DNA from: Bryopsis sp. KO-2023
Lineage: Eukaryota > Chlorophyta > Ulvophyceae > Bryopsidales > Bryopsidaceae
DNA length: 64,000 bases
Direction: 5' to 3'
Assembly: GCA_030272585.1 (NCBI GenBank)
Contig: BSYQ01000009.1
Span: 3,286,001 to 3,350,000, forward strand
The notes under the pieces: model-generated
Databases searched by the model: none
Told to the model about the DNA's origin: nothing
The model's input: only the letters and a program-made list of their open reading frames with translations
Part shown: piece by piece, positions 9,762 through 23,039 of the stretch
Position numbering within the stretch: position 1 is the stretch's first letter
How the letters are laid out: each line of letters opens with the position of its first letter
Translations under genes and position numbers: made by a program

Positions 9762-12700
9762 ATGTGGCGCACGCAGATTTTGTTCGCCTGCCTTTGCGTC
9801 GTGTTTGCAATCTCAGCCGATGCTGGTGGTAGAATCGATGGCGGCGGCGCCTCCACCATATTCCGCAAATCGTTTGAATCGCTGGCTTCCACGAGCACGC
9901 GAGCCCTGAAAGCCTTCGATCTCCCATTCCGCGAGGTGAAACACCGCTCGGAAGGTTTTTCCTCCGCCCTGAAGCACTACAATTGAGCAACGCCTTGCCA
10001 AGGTTTTCTGGAAGTGAACCCCCAGTGTAATTTTCCACTTTGATCTTGGCACAAAAGAGTCCGCTTGAGAACCCAATGTCGGGCCAAGTTTTGTTTGGTG
10101 GGGGCGCCTGGTAGCGATCGGATGCTGTAGCCGATGCCGTTTTCAAGCCCTTTGAACATTTCCTCCCCAAAGCCCCATACCCAGCGACGACGCGGATTTC
10201 TCATTCGACAACCCACTAAACGAATTCATTTATAACGCCCAGATCGCGAGTGCGTCGGCAGGAAGAGCAGTTGGAAGGGCTTTGCTCCAAGATGACCACC
10301 ACTCCGATTCCAATTCCACATGTGAATGGAGCAACGCTGGAACATGCGTCCTAAGCCACGAGGCCACTCACAGATTGTTGGAACCAGCTGCAGCAGATTC
10401 TGAAATCGGAAAGTTCCTTCTTGGAGCAGCTGTAAGCACTTGGAAATTGTCCTTCCCTGAAAAAAAAACTGCAAAAAAAAACAGACACACACACACTTAC
10501 AATCAGCACAGGATTGATGAGGATCACCGCACTTATTCCTTTTGTGGTGAAATTGTTGCTGTCTTTCTCTTTGGGCGATAGCTTGAAAGGGTTTTCTACT
10601 CAGCTAGGACACAAACAAATGGCGTGGCTTTCATCCCACATAGCTTGTTTTGGAACTAGCAAAAAGAAGGCTCATCCCAACATTGGGTGGGGTGAGGGGG
10701 GACTTTTATTTTTATTTTTTTTCATTTTTCTATTTCAAGTTTCTTCAAGTTTTTTTTTCAAGTTGTCTGATATCTTGTGGGTGTGTCGGTGATTCAACAG
10801 GAGTGTTATGCAAGATCGAATGAGGATGACTGTTTCCAGGCTGGCTGCAGCTGGTGATTCACAAAAAAAAAAATCAGAAAGAAACCATCGACTTGATATT
10901 AACTAGTATGGTCGATGTTGATCTATGCTCGCTGTAAATTTCGAGGATGCACAAAAATTTTGATAATACAAACTGTAACATATCAGATGGCATTTTGTAT
11001 GATGTTGGGTTTTTTTTGGGGGGGGGTTATATATCCAAGCAAGCCTGTCAAATTTTTCCAACCCTACTTCAGGGGCAGTTATGTTTGCTTTTCAGTTGTT
11101 TTTTCAAGCAAGTTTCTTCCAGGGGCTATCTACCTTCAGTATCTCATGATCAACAACACCACTTTGCTTGAATCAGACCGCAGCGGAATGCGATGATTTT
11201 CTCAATTTTGAATTTAATTTTTTTCTTTTTCGAATCAAGGAGGGGCACCACTTGTGGGCCTTTGGAAGGCTTATTTGCTGATGAAGCTGTTCAAACTTGC
11301 ACGGGTGATGCGGCTTTGTTTTACGAAATCGGTAACATGGGCAGGGATTGCAAGCAGGCTCACAACGATACAGAAAGTTGCAATGCTGACACCGACTGCT
11401 CCTGGTGAGTTTCTGGAAAAAGAAAATGGGCCTCCCAGGGGGTTCCTCAGTTGGATAGTTTTAGGGTGCGAAACACAGCACATACTTTGTGTTTGACATG
11501 TTGACTTGTGGAAGCTTGGGTGATGCAAAACGATTGTAAAACACTTGGGAGGTATTTCGATCTGATTCTGAATTTGTGTAGAATATATATATATATATAT
11601 ACGTTTCGAAGGATGGGGGTGCACCATTAGCTCATTAAGGATTGTGAATCTTTCAGCACTAGCAATGATGCATGAGACGGACCTGTTTTTCTGTGAGGTG
11701 TTCTCCTTCAGTATGACACGGTTTCATTTGATTTGACTTGTACTGCAGCTTTTGTGGACTGTTTCTAATGGATGATGTGTTTGTTTTTGAGTTTAGGGAT
11801 GTCGGGGATGAGGAGTGTGGGTTTGACATTTGGTTTGGACTTGTTGGCATTCAGTCCGCCAACTCCACCCCTTCAGGCTATAAAGAAGTAGGCAGGGGAA
11901 AAAAAAATAGAAAAAAATGCTCCATTCCATCTGTTCTTTTTCGTCTTGACGACTTAATCAAAACTATGTTTCGTTTTGTTTCTGTTTTTCATGATGTTAC
12001 ATTTTTGTGAATCTGTATTATTGAAAGACGCCAATATTGGTGCTTTTGCTTGATTCTGTGGATTTCTTTTTGTTTCAATTTTTTAAGAAAGTATATATAT
12101 CAAGTGTGCCCTCAATATACATTGCACTATAACTGAGGAATTGTGGATGTGTGCGATGGGGACCTAAAACTGATTTTCTTAAAATTCCAGGCAGAAGCTG
12201 CCATGGTGGCAAGCTTCAAGGAGAGCAAAAAAGACGTGATCAGCATTCTTCTGGATCCCAACCCCACCGACATTTTGGATTGGGAAATTCCTGAATTCCA
12301 GTGCCCTGAGGGTGTGGAACAGATCGTTTGCGATTTTCTTGCTCCGATGGGGGAAGCTTTCAAAGCCGGGCTCTACTGTGGAAGGAGATTTTCAGACGTC
12401 GACACCCAATGCGATCAGGATCCCTTGTGCCGGCCGATCAACGCCATTTGTGGAGCTTCTTATCAAGTGGAGGCGGCCGTCAATCGTAAACAGCTGGAGG
12501 TGTGCTGGCTCAGATTTCCCCACCTTCGTTTTTCCAGGATTAGTCATGACTAATATTATAATATTGAGGGTAATACATAGATAATAAGAAAAAACAGAAG
12601 CAAAAGGAGTGTCCTCTCCCCACCTTCCCTTGCGAAGAATATGTCATATCGAAGGAATTTTCTCGATATTATTTTCAAAAAAAAGAAACAAAAGGATTGC

Positions 12701-13453
12701 CGATTTTTTCTGCTGGGGAAGATGTGTTTTTCATTCAATACACTGCATGGGCCATCTATGAACAGCTCATTTCTCAGCTTTTTTGTTGATAAGGTTTTGG
12801 TCAAGACTGTGGGCAACCCCAGAATCGAAGAACTCGTCGGTCCACTCATCTTGTGCAGAGGGGAGAGCTTCGAAAAATGTGTGGATTCCTGCATGTGGGT
12901 CGATGAGACGGACACCTGTGAGCTGAACGAAGGCTGGATCATGAGGAAAATTTCTGGGATCGCTGGAGAAATGGACCTGCCCATGTGCAAAATCATGGCC
13001 GGTATGTGGGGCTCCGGTTGCATCGGCATCACTGAAAGTGAATGTGCCGAAAACGAAAAGTGCGACTGGGAAGGTGAGATCATTTATTAAAAGAAATTGT
13101 GGACGAATCCAGGGAGAAAAAAAACGTAGCTGTTTTTTTTTTCAAAAGAAATTAAATGGATTAATGAACTAGGGAAAAAAGAGGGGCAAGAGGATTGCTG
13201 AGAAGTGAATGATCCTGGAGCACCATACAACAGACTTTCAAATTATGAAATTGTGACAAGTATCTTTTTTTTACTTCGTAATGTTTTCTTTTTGCTTCCC
13301 CTCTTTCTTGCAACAGGTGGTTGCAGCTTGAGGACCGACTTAGTCATTGAAATCATGTTGAGTGCCGATCCAGCAACTCGACCTGCTCTTTTAACCCATA
13401 AACAGTGTCTTGCTGAAACGGACGAAAGCAGCTGTGTGGCACTGGCTGCTTAA
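9762..13453 (+). CDS. Secreted Cys-rich protein with repeated C..C.W motifs (8 exons, 465 aa)
   Basis: Exons: 9762-9935, 10243-10431, 10801-10853, 11240-11404, 11797-11887, 12191-12499, 12794-13073, 13317-13453; phases are consistent throughout. The N-terminus (MWRTQILFACLCVVFAISADA) is a clear signal peptide. Short acidic cysteine motifs ending in Trp recur: SNSTCEWSN, DDCFQAGCSW, ESCNADTDCSW, KCVDSCMW and ESECAENEKCDW, with a last related motif (CLAETDESSC) before the stop. The spacing suggests several small disulfide-bonded repeats separated by helical stretches. I do not recognise a named family; an extracellular, wall or matrix role is inference. The second exon and the exon 4-5 junction are supported only by phase and open frame. 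Confidence 0.65.
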
Positions 13454-14458
13454 CTTGAAAGGAAGATGACCCAGGGAAAAGCAAAAAAGTCTACTTCACG
13501 AGAGGAGGCCAACCAAGCTGATTATTTCAATGTGCATTGCTGTGCAGGTTTTTTTTCTTCTTTTTTTTTCTTTGTTTGATTGCAGTAGATAGGTAGCGGT
13601 GTCCTCTGTGGGCATCCTTTTTTTAATGTAAACCCTCTCGATATTCTTGTTTTTCTTTTCTTTTCTTTTCTTTTGGGGAACTTCCTTGTTTTTGGTGATT
13701 CTACAATTTTGGGGTGTGTTTCGAGGGGGAGGGCTGGTCTGCCAGCATCTCTATTGATAAACAAGGTTGGGTTTGGAGGATCTCAAGGTCGTGAGGTTTT
13801 GGAACACGATTTCTTTTGAATGCGACACCACACAGCCCGAGTGTTCATTTCAATGATGCATTATTACTTGTACAATTTCCTTGGTGTCTTACCAAACATG
13901 CTCGACTGACACTAAAAGAGCCTTCCACCGTTTTGGGAAAATGCTTCTGGAACACACAAAAGTCGTGGCAAAGTGCTCATCTCAATCCCTCCCCATTTTC
14001 ATGAAAATCAAATGCAGGCCTGAGCAAACGAAGATCCAGTCGTCTTGTGATGTTCAACATGCTTTTGATGGGGCTGAACTGTGGATGTTCAGGGAAGAAT
14101 TTGGAACGGGCAGGTGGAGGCGACACCACCAATGTGGGATTGTGCGCCCACTCGATCGACAAGGGGCGTCACAGAATCAGCCCGTCGCTGAGCCCAATTT
14201 TCTCCACCACGGGGGACTTGGCTCGGTTTCTTTTGTTGATGGGCTCACATCACACATTTTCAAAGCGGACGAGCTGCTTGACGGTCCCCCCCATCTTGTT
14301 TTACACAACTTAGAAAAGAAGAACACGACGGCAAAGTAGTGAAACGCAGCAACACTGTGCACCGTTTTCGTTACACTACTGGGCTCCCAAGCGAAACACA
14401 TCACGCAGGGCGGCCGCCCGCGGGTGTGGCCGAAACAGGCTGTTGAAACTTTACTCAC
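13454..14458. other. Intergenic; possible downstream exons of a small minus-strand gene
   Basis: Polypyrimidine-rich sequence follows the Cys-rich gene. On the minus strand an acceptor-like CCACAG at about 14081 precedes an open stretch down to 13977 that could be a terminal exon joined to the candidate first exon at 14459-14561, but I could not build a phase-consistent model with confidence. Confidence 0.25.
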
Positions 14459-14561
14459 TGCTTGCACGCAGTCTTCTGCGTCCTCGACGCCTCCCGACTG
14501 CTGTGCCCAGCGCCAGACCAGCAACGACGAGGACGCTTGAGCACAACTGGAACAGGCCCAT
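14459..14561 (-). CDS. Candidate first exon of a small secreted protein (partial, uncertain)
   Basis: An ATG at 14561 opens 34 codons beginning MGLFQLCSSVLVVAGLALG, a good signal-peptide pattern followed by an Arg-rich segment, and ends at a strong donor (GTGAGT). The surrounding DNA is GC-rich, as at other gene starts here. The remaining exons are not established, so this could also be a chance reading frame. Confidence 0.28.
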
Positions 14562-15421
14562 GATGAAAGACTCTAGGTTGGGAAAGTCTCGCGGAACTCA
14601 CGGAGTAACCCAAGGAGCAGCAAAACCTGCCGGTACTGGCCTTGCTTGACTTCAGGTACAGGGACGCAAACGGGGTGAAAATAGGTACCTCATACCTCGG
14701 CACATGGCTGTAAAATATCGCATATTCTTCCCATTCCTCTCGTAACCACCAGTAGAACTAGTACCTTTTTGTCCCTCCACGATTTTTTTTATTTTCCTTT
14801 GGTTCAGAAGCTTTATTCTTCCCCCTTTGTGTTGCTATTGACGTACAACCGAAAAGAGATCTTTCTTGGTAGGCTCCCAAGGCAACATGTAATCATTGAT
14901 TGATTGATTGATTTCCGAAAAGGAGGTTTGGTAAACAGAATGTGCTTTTTCTTAATCCATGGAGAGGGCGATGAACTGGCCGCAGTATTTTTACTGCCTG
15001 ATCCTTCGTCAATTGGAGCAGTCTGGAATCCGAAATAAGGCCATATATTCTGAGCCACCAACACCAACCCAGACTGCACAACCCAAGATCTGCTGTATTA
15101 AATACTGCACTCATTTTCGAGTTTATGGGAATTCAAATGTATGTTGCAGCTATGATGGTGGCCCACACTCCATTGGCAATCGTTTTTCCGAGCCGAGTTT
15201 CAGTCGATAACTAGGTTCCACTGTAACAAGAATCTGTGGCTCTACAACATGATAACACACACACACACACAATGGTACGCTGGCGGCAGAAGGTGAGGTT
15301 TCAAAACCCCCACTTTGCTTCATCTGGTGCTTAAACTTACCTAACCAAAAATCTCATAATAATTGATAATTCAAAATTTCACAATGCCACAGTCAAAAGA
15401 TCCTGGGACAAGAAGTATACT
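14562..15421. other. Intergenic region
   Basis: No supported gene. It contains a (TTGA)n-like run near 14895-14912 and a short (CA)n tract near 15251-15269. It is probably the 3' flank of the downstream minus-strand gene. Confidence 0.4.
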
Positions 15422-18400
15422 CTATTCTAGCACCATTCGGTCAGATTTATTCAAACCTTCAACAAGGGGCTGCAGTTGATCTGCCTTATCATACATTCCC
15501 TGCCACACAGAAAAACGAAAACAAAAAATCTCACCATACAACGTCAATAGAGCTAGTCACTGTGTGTGTGTTTCAAAACATTTGATATCTTTTTCGGCAT
15601 CAAATAACTGCTGTCATTTCCACATATATCTTCCTTATCATTTAGTTCCATAGGATTCTAATTTATTCGGGGTCTGTCGACCTTCAACTCACCAATAAAC
15701 CTCCAGTGTGGATGAATAACACTTTTTTGCCTTTCCATTGGTCGGGATTTTCTCGAACTTCCTTGAGAAAACAATGCACCGCTTTTCCGGAATATACTGG
15801 ATCAAGCACGATCCCACTGGCAAGTGCGACGTCCTAATTCATTCAAGTTTTTTTTTAGTTCATCAGTTGGACAAACCAGTTGAAAATTGAATATGCGATG
15901 AATGGAACGAAGCTTTAAAAAAAGACGGTCTATCTGTGACTGCTGAAAAACTAGAGAAAAAAAGCAACACACACACTTTGAACCAAAAGTGTTTTTCCAA
16001 CAAATGAATCAAGAATACCTAAATGGTTACTATTTTTATTCAATTTATCGAACTTATTCTCCTTTCCATTCGCAAGAATAGCTCCCAAAAAACACAAATT
16101 CAACAGAATGATGAAAATTAAAATACAAGCCAATTCCAAAGAAAAAGATTCCGGCAGACATACTTGTAGGGTCTTCAACTCGTCCTCTCGGCTGATGGCA
16201 TATCCGGCACCCTTTGCTTGAATAGCTCTAAAAATATCTTCTGCAGTTTTCCCGATGTTTTCTGGCGTGGCCCCCAGGCCATCGTACAGACCATTTATGT
16301 AATCAAAAAAGTATTTTTCATCGTCGCAAACCCCATAAGAATGAACCTTGACATCCCATCCGCTCAAAAACACACCCAATGCGATGCCCCCCGATGTCGC
16401 ACCACTGCCACAAGCCTGGAGGGAATCCAGCCACAAAAAAACTTCAAAAAAATGCATCTAGAGAAGAAAACACATGTATTGGCGTGTTTGTGCATATTCT
16501 AGTGAAAAATATGTATAGGGGAAAAAAATGATTTTGCTTTTTCTTTGGAAAACAGCGAACTCTCGGTTGATCTTGATTGGGGATGGTGTTCGTTGAGGAA
16601 GCGAGCTTTTTTAAAATTTAATTTTGAACTTATTTCAGCTAATTTAATTAATTTGAAGACTGCATTAATTCTGCAAGCAATTCGTGATACATTGTTAGAA
16701 AAAAAAGCAAGGAGAAAAAAACCCAATCCATACCACAAAGATATCGGTGAAACCTTGATCTCCGATTTGTTTCTTGAGCTCATCGACGCATGCGATGTAG
16801 CCCCAAGTGCCCAGTGAATTGGATCCACCCACTGGTATGACATAGGGATTCTTACCGTCGGCCCGCAATTCATCAGCCAATTTTTCTCCGAGGAATTCCG
16901 ACCCCAGTCGGGTATATTCTTCCTTCGTAACCTAGGTTTTCCCCAAATCTCCAGTGATTTTTTCTACATGGCACTGTCTGACAAAGATCGAGGTGGGATG
17001 TTCCTCTGGTTTACATATATTTCTGGATATATTTTTATATTATATTTGAGAAATCCTTTATATTCCCACTTGCTCTATGATTCCCATTTTCACTTGCACT
17101 GAACAATCTCCACTGTATCAAGGATCCATTTTGCACCCGCAGTGTGAAATCAATTTTTGCACACATATTTCTTTCTCAACCGATTTTTTTTTTTTTTTGC
17201 ATTTTCCTTTTTTTGATTTTGAAGTTGGGCTCAAACCTGATGAATGTGGGCACCGATGAATCGCTCCACCAATAGATTTCCCACCAATCCAGGGTCAGCC
17301 TCAGCCCCTCGAGAGGAATTTCTCAATATCAAATGTGAATCCAACCCTAAATAACGTGCAGCCACAGCTGTGGCTCTGAAAGAGAGGAAAAAAAAATAAA
17401 AATCCCTTATTAACAAAACCAACCAACCAACCAAACTGTACGTTCATAAAGGCATGCATATTCACAAATAAATGAACCCAAGAAAACTCCTCACCAAAGG
17501 TAAAACACAAAAACAAAATTCCCATGAAGCCATTTCCGCTACAGCTGAAAAACTATCCATGGATTTACAACAAAGAAAATGCAGTTGCATGTGTACACAC
17601 CCAAAAAATTACCTGCAATGGTTGGATTGGATTCCACCAATCGTAATGATACAATCGTGGCCTTTTGCTTTTGCATCGGCAAGGAGGAACTCCAACTTTC
17701 TAACCTTCATCGCCCCCCAAAAAAAACAAAAAAAAACTTCAGAGCAAAAACGCAAAAAGAAAACAACAAAAATATGCTTTCCCTCCCATTTTGCTTGATT
17801 TGATATTTTCGCTTTGTCTGGGCCAACACATATCATTTGCATTTGCATCCATTTTCCATTTTTTTAATTCTGATCTCACATTTGGTCTACAAATAGTCCC
17901 CTTTCTCCCCACACAGTGTGAATCGCGCTTCTGATTTCTTCTTTTTTTTTTCCCTCACCGACAGAAAATTCTTTTCGAAATACGAATTAGCCCACTCCTT
18001 GTCTTGCCTTGTTTCCGCTCAATTGCATTCCAGACAGGTCATCCCTCTTGATGAAAAGATCCACACCATCGACCAGCCCATCCAGTTTCCATTCGTGAAC
18101 CGGGGTCGGTAGCATACCAAGGCAATACCTCTCCTTTGGAATCTAAACACACGCATGCATACCCCCCCCCAAAAAAAAGTGCAAAAAATACCATGTAAGA
18201 ACGATTACCACCACCACCACCATGCACACACACTCATACATGCTATAGTTTTCCCCCGCCAAGAACTGGCTTAGTAACCCTTAAACAGATCGCTTGTGTT
18301 CAAGATATGTGTTCCCATCTCCATTGGATGGCATTTCGAAAAATTGGTTTCTAAGCCAAATACTAGCCTGTCACAGGATTATTTTTTATTTATCTATTTT

Positions 18401-18507
18401 TGCTCGTTTTCTTAGAAGCATTATTTGTTTCACAGTTATGCTACCATGGTGAGTTTGCTCGCCCACGAAGGGGCAGTGTATGATTCCAGCTCCATCATTT
18501 GCCGCAT
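15422..18507 (-). CDS. ACC deaminase / D-cysteine desulfhydrase, PLP enzyme (8 exons, about 362 aa)
   Basis: Exons (descending): 18507-18445, 18142-18008, 17704-17613, 17375-17237, 16922-16734, 16415-16164, 15833-15693, 15499-15422. The protein carries the family signatures [28 protein letters not shown] (the Lys of SGNK binds PLP), [38 protein letters not shown] and [10 protein letters not shown]. Plant relatives mainly break D-cysteine into pyruvate, ammonia and H2S; bacterial relatives open ACC. Sequence alone does not separate the two activities here. The intron after the PLP-lysine exon has a GC donor (AAG|GCAAGA). The start at 18507 is the first ATG of the exon ending [11 protein letters not shown]; further 5' exons with a targeting peptide are possible. 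Confidence 0.88.
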
Positions 18508-19278
18508 CGTCGCATGTGTCCGGAGTTTACCTTTCGGAAAGAGAAAAAGTACATCATTGAGAACTGAGCAATCTAAACCGACCAACGTTCAGCGAGGTTG
18601 ATAGCAAAAAAAAAGGAAATTATAACGTTCATAACGTTTGTGGCCTGTGCATAACGGTAAGCCCATATCACTCATTTGCATAGTGAACGGGCTACATGGG
18701 GCTCTCAGCCTCGATGTATTACATTTGAAAAAAGAATAAAAATGATTACATTACATTTATTTATTTAGTACATTAATAAAAAAGGAAAAACAAAATTATT
18801 ATTATTGGAAACAGTCATGTTTTCGATTTCGTATATCGATCGTTTTTGGATGGAGAGCAGCCCTGTAAATAAAAATAAATAAGTAGAAAGTTGAAATCTA
18901 GAGGTGAAATCCATAAAAAAATACCCAAGAAAAAAGCATGTAAAGCATCGTATTTCGATTTCCTGCCACAAGGATCGAACATGCTTACCACCGATACGCA
19001 GTTTCCGAGAACAAGACAGCCTTGAGCTGCGCTCTATCGGAAGCTGCTGGATCTGTCCAAGCGAACAAGCACCGCCTCCCATCATCCTTCGATCAGCTGG
19101 TCGAGGAATTCGATGTAAAATCAAACCATTCGCATCTTCTGGTGGAGATCGGACCACATCGGAGCATCTGCCCCGCTTAAAAACCTGCAAACTCAGCTCA
19201 TTTCGTTTAAATTTAGAGGGAGCATTCACACAGCGCAGGATTCTCGTCGCAGGATCCCCCCTCCGTGACTTGACGAGC
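18508..19278. promoter_or_regulatory. Divergent intergenic region, ACC deaminase / bicupin
   Basis: The two start codons are about 770 bases apart on opposite strands. Overlapping open frames on both strands (18.8-19.45 kb) are probably fortuitous in this balanced-composition stretch, though part could be 5' UTR or an upstream exon. No promoter motif could be assigned. Confidence 0.35.
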
Positions 19279-21621
19279 ATGCCGACTTTCTCCAGAGGTC
19301 TGGTTGGTCGCGTACGTTGCTTCCAAGAGGGGTGCGTGGCTGGAGCAAATACCTGGAATCCTGTTGTTTCAGGATTTTTCTGCTGACGAGGCGTGCTCAT
19401 GTCTTTTTTCCGCTCCAGCACAACGAAATTTGTGAATTTTTGCATTCCAGGGTGGCTGCCAAGCCTAATGTTGCCATAAGGACTTCACTATCAGGATCAC
19501 CAGCTTACGGATTCGATGGTGACAACTGGGGAATCGAATGTCATATTCCGAGGCTGATTTGCCTTCGGACACCGTGTTTTACATAATTAATTACGGAAAA
19601 AACTAATTTCACCTTGTCAAAAACCTTAACTAGTGTAATGATTTTTTCCTTACTTAATTTTGTAAAAGACGGTAGGTAGTGGGGCAATTGAATAGAAATG
19701 GAATTGTACGGTGTCACTATTATCTGAGGAGTGTTGCTGTGCATGCATGTCCTTTTTCGAATTCCGGTTGTGTGGGGGAAAAAACACCTCTGTGTCATGA
19801 CCATTCAAGCATTGGCATTACAAATGTCTGCATGCATGTGAATTGTGCAGGAAAGAAAAAGCTGGTTCCTCTGTTGCATCCATCAGTGGAGCAATTGCCT
19901 TTCGGAATGGCATTGGAGCTTTGGCAAGCACCACAGCGTCGCATGGACCCTGTGGAAAGAATCAAGTCGAAGGGCTTTCCCATGAGAAGAGATTTGTACG
20001 AAGTGAACTATGTTGTTCAGGGGCAAGGAACGGTGAGTGACCTTTTGCCAAAAAAAGGTTCATCTCCAGGTGTTCTGTTTCTGTTTTTTAGTTGAAGGGG
20101 GGGGGGGGAGACATCAAAAAGAAAAAAACATCACACTTAGTTAGAAAAAAACCAAAAAGTGTGATCCTCTCCACAATGATAACAAGCCCAACCTCCAGTA
20201 GTGTGTACAGAACTTATCGACAAACCTTGTTAAACCAACTAGTGAACAACAAAACCTCGGAAAACTAACCATTCAATTATTGGAATTAGTTTAAAAAAAA
20301 AACAGAAAGCTGAGAAATTGAAACAGTGACGCTCGGGCAAGATGGGAAGATTCCCAGGGAGGATTGATTAATTCTTTGAACATTGCTTGCGTAGCTGATG
20401 AGTCACGATGGAAGTCTGGACATTCTGAAAGCAGGGGATAGTGTAATAATGCCGTACAAGGGAGCCTGGTGTGAACCTCTAAATGTGGCCGAAACTATGG
20501 AGGATGGATCTGAATGGGGACTTGTGGTGCTAAGACTGTTGTTGCCCTCGGATCTGCTCATCTCCCCAAGTAGCTGCCTCTCTTGATCTTTTTAATTGTT
20601 TCTTTTTTATTTTTAAATGTGTACAGAAAATCACTGGAAATTTCTAGATTCGTGATGATGGTTGGGGGAAGAGGGGTCTGTCGTTTTTGGTTTGAGTTTT
20701 TTTTTCCATTGTTTTCCATCTCCTGCCATCTATTGTGAAATGATGTACACCCATTTGTTTGTTTTTCACCAAAGAAACGATCATGAAATATCACATCATG
20801 GAGGAGAGCTCTTTTTTTTTTCAGTTGTTTGGATGTATTTCTCTGCACAATGCTTTTTCTGTGGAAAACTTGCTCCGATAGGTTTCAGATTATTGCATTT
20901 GTTTCTCAGCCGATCTGAAACGCATGCTGTGTGTTCAGACGGGATGTTCTCTGATTGCAGTGTGGCGATCGCCGCCTGCGAAGAATGGTTTGCCAGCGCC
21001 GGAGAGTGTCGAAGCCTAACCCCCCATCAGGTCACCCATCTCCTTTCTGGAATGCAACGCTCCATACAACACACACCACCAGTTCGATCCAAAGACGTCA
21101 GACTGAGGCGCATCGTGCCAGACGGCAGCACGGGTGAAATGCACGAGTTGGGCGACCACCACCAACAAGACCCAGTCAAAGGAGGACACCCTTCTTCGGT
21201 GATGAAAAAAAGCTTGCAGGATTTGCCCACTTTCAGATTGCCCAACCAAACCAACCGGCTGGCATTGGTGTTCGACCCTACGGAGGAAGACATCCCTTTC
21301 GCATTCGGTGTCGAGATTTTCGAGCCTTCGCATCACACCACCCCCCATGTTCACAATTCCGCCCACGAACTGTTTTTCATATTGAGCGGGGAGGGGGTTG
21401 CCTTCTGCAACGGGCATTCGTTTGCTGTGAGTGCTGGGGACACCGTGGTTTTCCCACCAGGATCTGTTCATGGAGTAGATAACGGTCCCAACTCCAGAAT
21501 GTACTGCCTGGAGATGATGCTCCCCAACGAAATGTTTGCTGAGTTTGTTAAGAGGGGAAAACCGGTCGGCGGCCTCAACAAAGACGATCTCTGTACATTG
21601 ATCGCGGTTGGGTGTAGCTGA
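19279..21621 (+). CDS. Bicupin protein with one intact metal-binding cupin (5 exons, about 390 aa)
   Basis: Exons: 19279-19311, 19419-19518, 19851-20032, 20395-20569, 20939-21621. The first two exons rest on splice signals and phase only; from 19851 onward the call is firm. Cupin 1 (RDLYEVNYVVQGQGT ... GDSVIMPYKGAW) lacks the His pair. Cupin 2 has both complete germin-box motifs: PHVHNSAHE(x6)G, giving two or three His and a Glu, and GDTVVFPPGSVHGVDN, giving the last His. It should therefore bind a divalent metal and could be a dioxygenase, isomerase or sensor; the substrate cannot be read from the sequence. A segment between the cupins contains several Cys. It is divergent from the ACC deaminase gene. 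Confidence 0.72.
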
Positions 21622-22631
21622 GGTTGGTTTAATTTTGGGTTTTCTCAAACCCACCACAGGAAAGCTTAGTGTGGCTTGTATCACTATCAAGTTCAAAAAA
21701 GACATGAGTGCTGATATCAGATTTCGGAACATATATGTATATAAATTTTCCACTGCAGCAAATGTTTGCTGTCCAAACGAGATGATCCCGTTAGATTTTC
21801 TTTTTTTTTTATTGTTTCTTTTTTGGCTTATGAGTTTTGGATGTTTGAGAAGACGTAAAGGGGTTTTTGGGCAGGTTTTTGGTACGAATTGGTTTTGGCC
21901 GTTAGAGAAAAGTCTTGACAGCAGGGTTCCTTTTCAAAATTGAAGGGAGGAAAGAGATGGAGCTGTGTGCAATGTAAGCAGATATCTAGTGTTTGAGTTT
22001 TGACTGACACCAGTCTATGGCTGGAGGAAAATAGCTTGAAAAGAAACTTTCCTTTCAAATGCTGGGACCTCATACAGCAGTGTTGTGGCATGCAACCTGC
22101 AACCTGGCGCCAGTTCAAGAAAAAGAAAATAAGAATGGGGAAGATGGCAGCTCGATTGGTCACGGTCGTACAATCAAAATTCTTGATTTCTATCACCTAC
22201 ACTGGGAGTCCGACCAAAAAAATCCACCGACTTTCCTGAAATGTAAAATTGGATTTCCATGAGTAATGTGAGGAAATAGAAAAACAACAGAGAACACTCT
22301 GGGACTTTAGTTCCTTGAATTGTGCTAAGCTTCCTCCACTCGTATCAAATCCCGATCGCATCAATGTCCTTGTGCTTGATGGCCCAACCAAAAATGATCC
22401 AAGGCAATTATGCAATGTACAATCTACATCACCTCGCGGAACCACCCACTGAACAATTACCCGATTGCACAATTTTGTAGTAACTAGAATATGGCAACAA
22501 AAGAAATGGCCCAATCAAAATCTCAGACAAAGTGAATTCCTCATCCCCATATTATGGCGAGTAAAATGAATCGATCGTTGTTGCCTTTATTCACACACAT
22601 TCAGGATTTCATATCTGCATTCATCGATGTA
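21622..22631. other. Intergenic region between bicupin and right duplication arm
   Basis: 3' flank of the bicupin gene. No additional gene, RNA or repeat recognised. Confidence 0.4.
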
Positions 22632-22837
22632 ATTCGAATCATCCTCAATTGGGCCACGACATCAATTTTTGAAGATTAACCTGTTTTAAATACTCTACTT
22701 TTGGCAAAAGCCTCGATTCAGTTGATTCGAAACCTTATCAAAGTCACAAACTTACCTGACATGAGAAAAAAACATGAAGGGAAAATTTTCGATGGAGTAA
22801 AAAAAATGTTTTAATTCATTTCTGGTTTTGGATATTA

Positions 22838-22890
22838 AGGCATAGGGGGAATCGAACCCCCTTTCTTTTGGCCCAATCCAGGCCATGCCT
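22838..22890 (-). ncRNA. 53-nt tRNA-like element, right copy
   Basis: Same length and fold as 3753-3805: acceptor-like AGGCATG/TATGCCT, T-arm GGGGG-TTCGATT-CCCCC with a B box, and an A-box-like TGGCCTGGATTGG. In this copy the internal hairpin is better paired (GGCC-TGGATTG-GGCC) than in the left copy. Preservation of stems and length in both arms despite flanking divergence suggests a constrained RNA or a shared tRNA-derived repeat end. Confidence 0.5.
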
Positions 22891-23039
22891 GTTTTTTTTG
22901 GAAAAACCCCTTTCGGGAAAAACCATAAAACTCTATCTTTTTTTTTTTGAGTAGACCATAAAACTCGGTCTAGCTTTTTTTTTTTTTGATAACCCATTTT
23001 CCCCTTGTTTTTCTGATAATACATGCCACTGAAGAAACC

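Noticed and set aside
18765-19445. 226-codon minus-strand frame upstream of the ACC deaminase
   Set aside because: No recognisable domain, composition typical of an open stretch in the divergent promoter, and it overlaps the first two bicupin exons. Part could still be UTR.
21016-21753. 245-codon minus-strand frame
   Set aside because: Antisense shadow of the well-supported second cupin exon.
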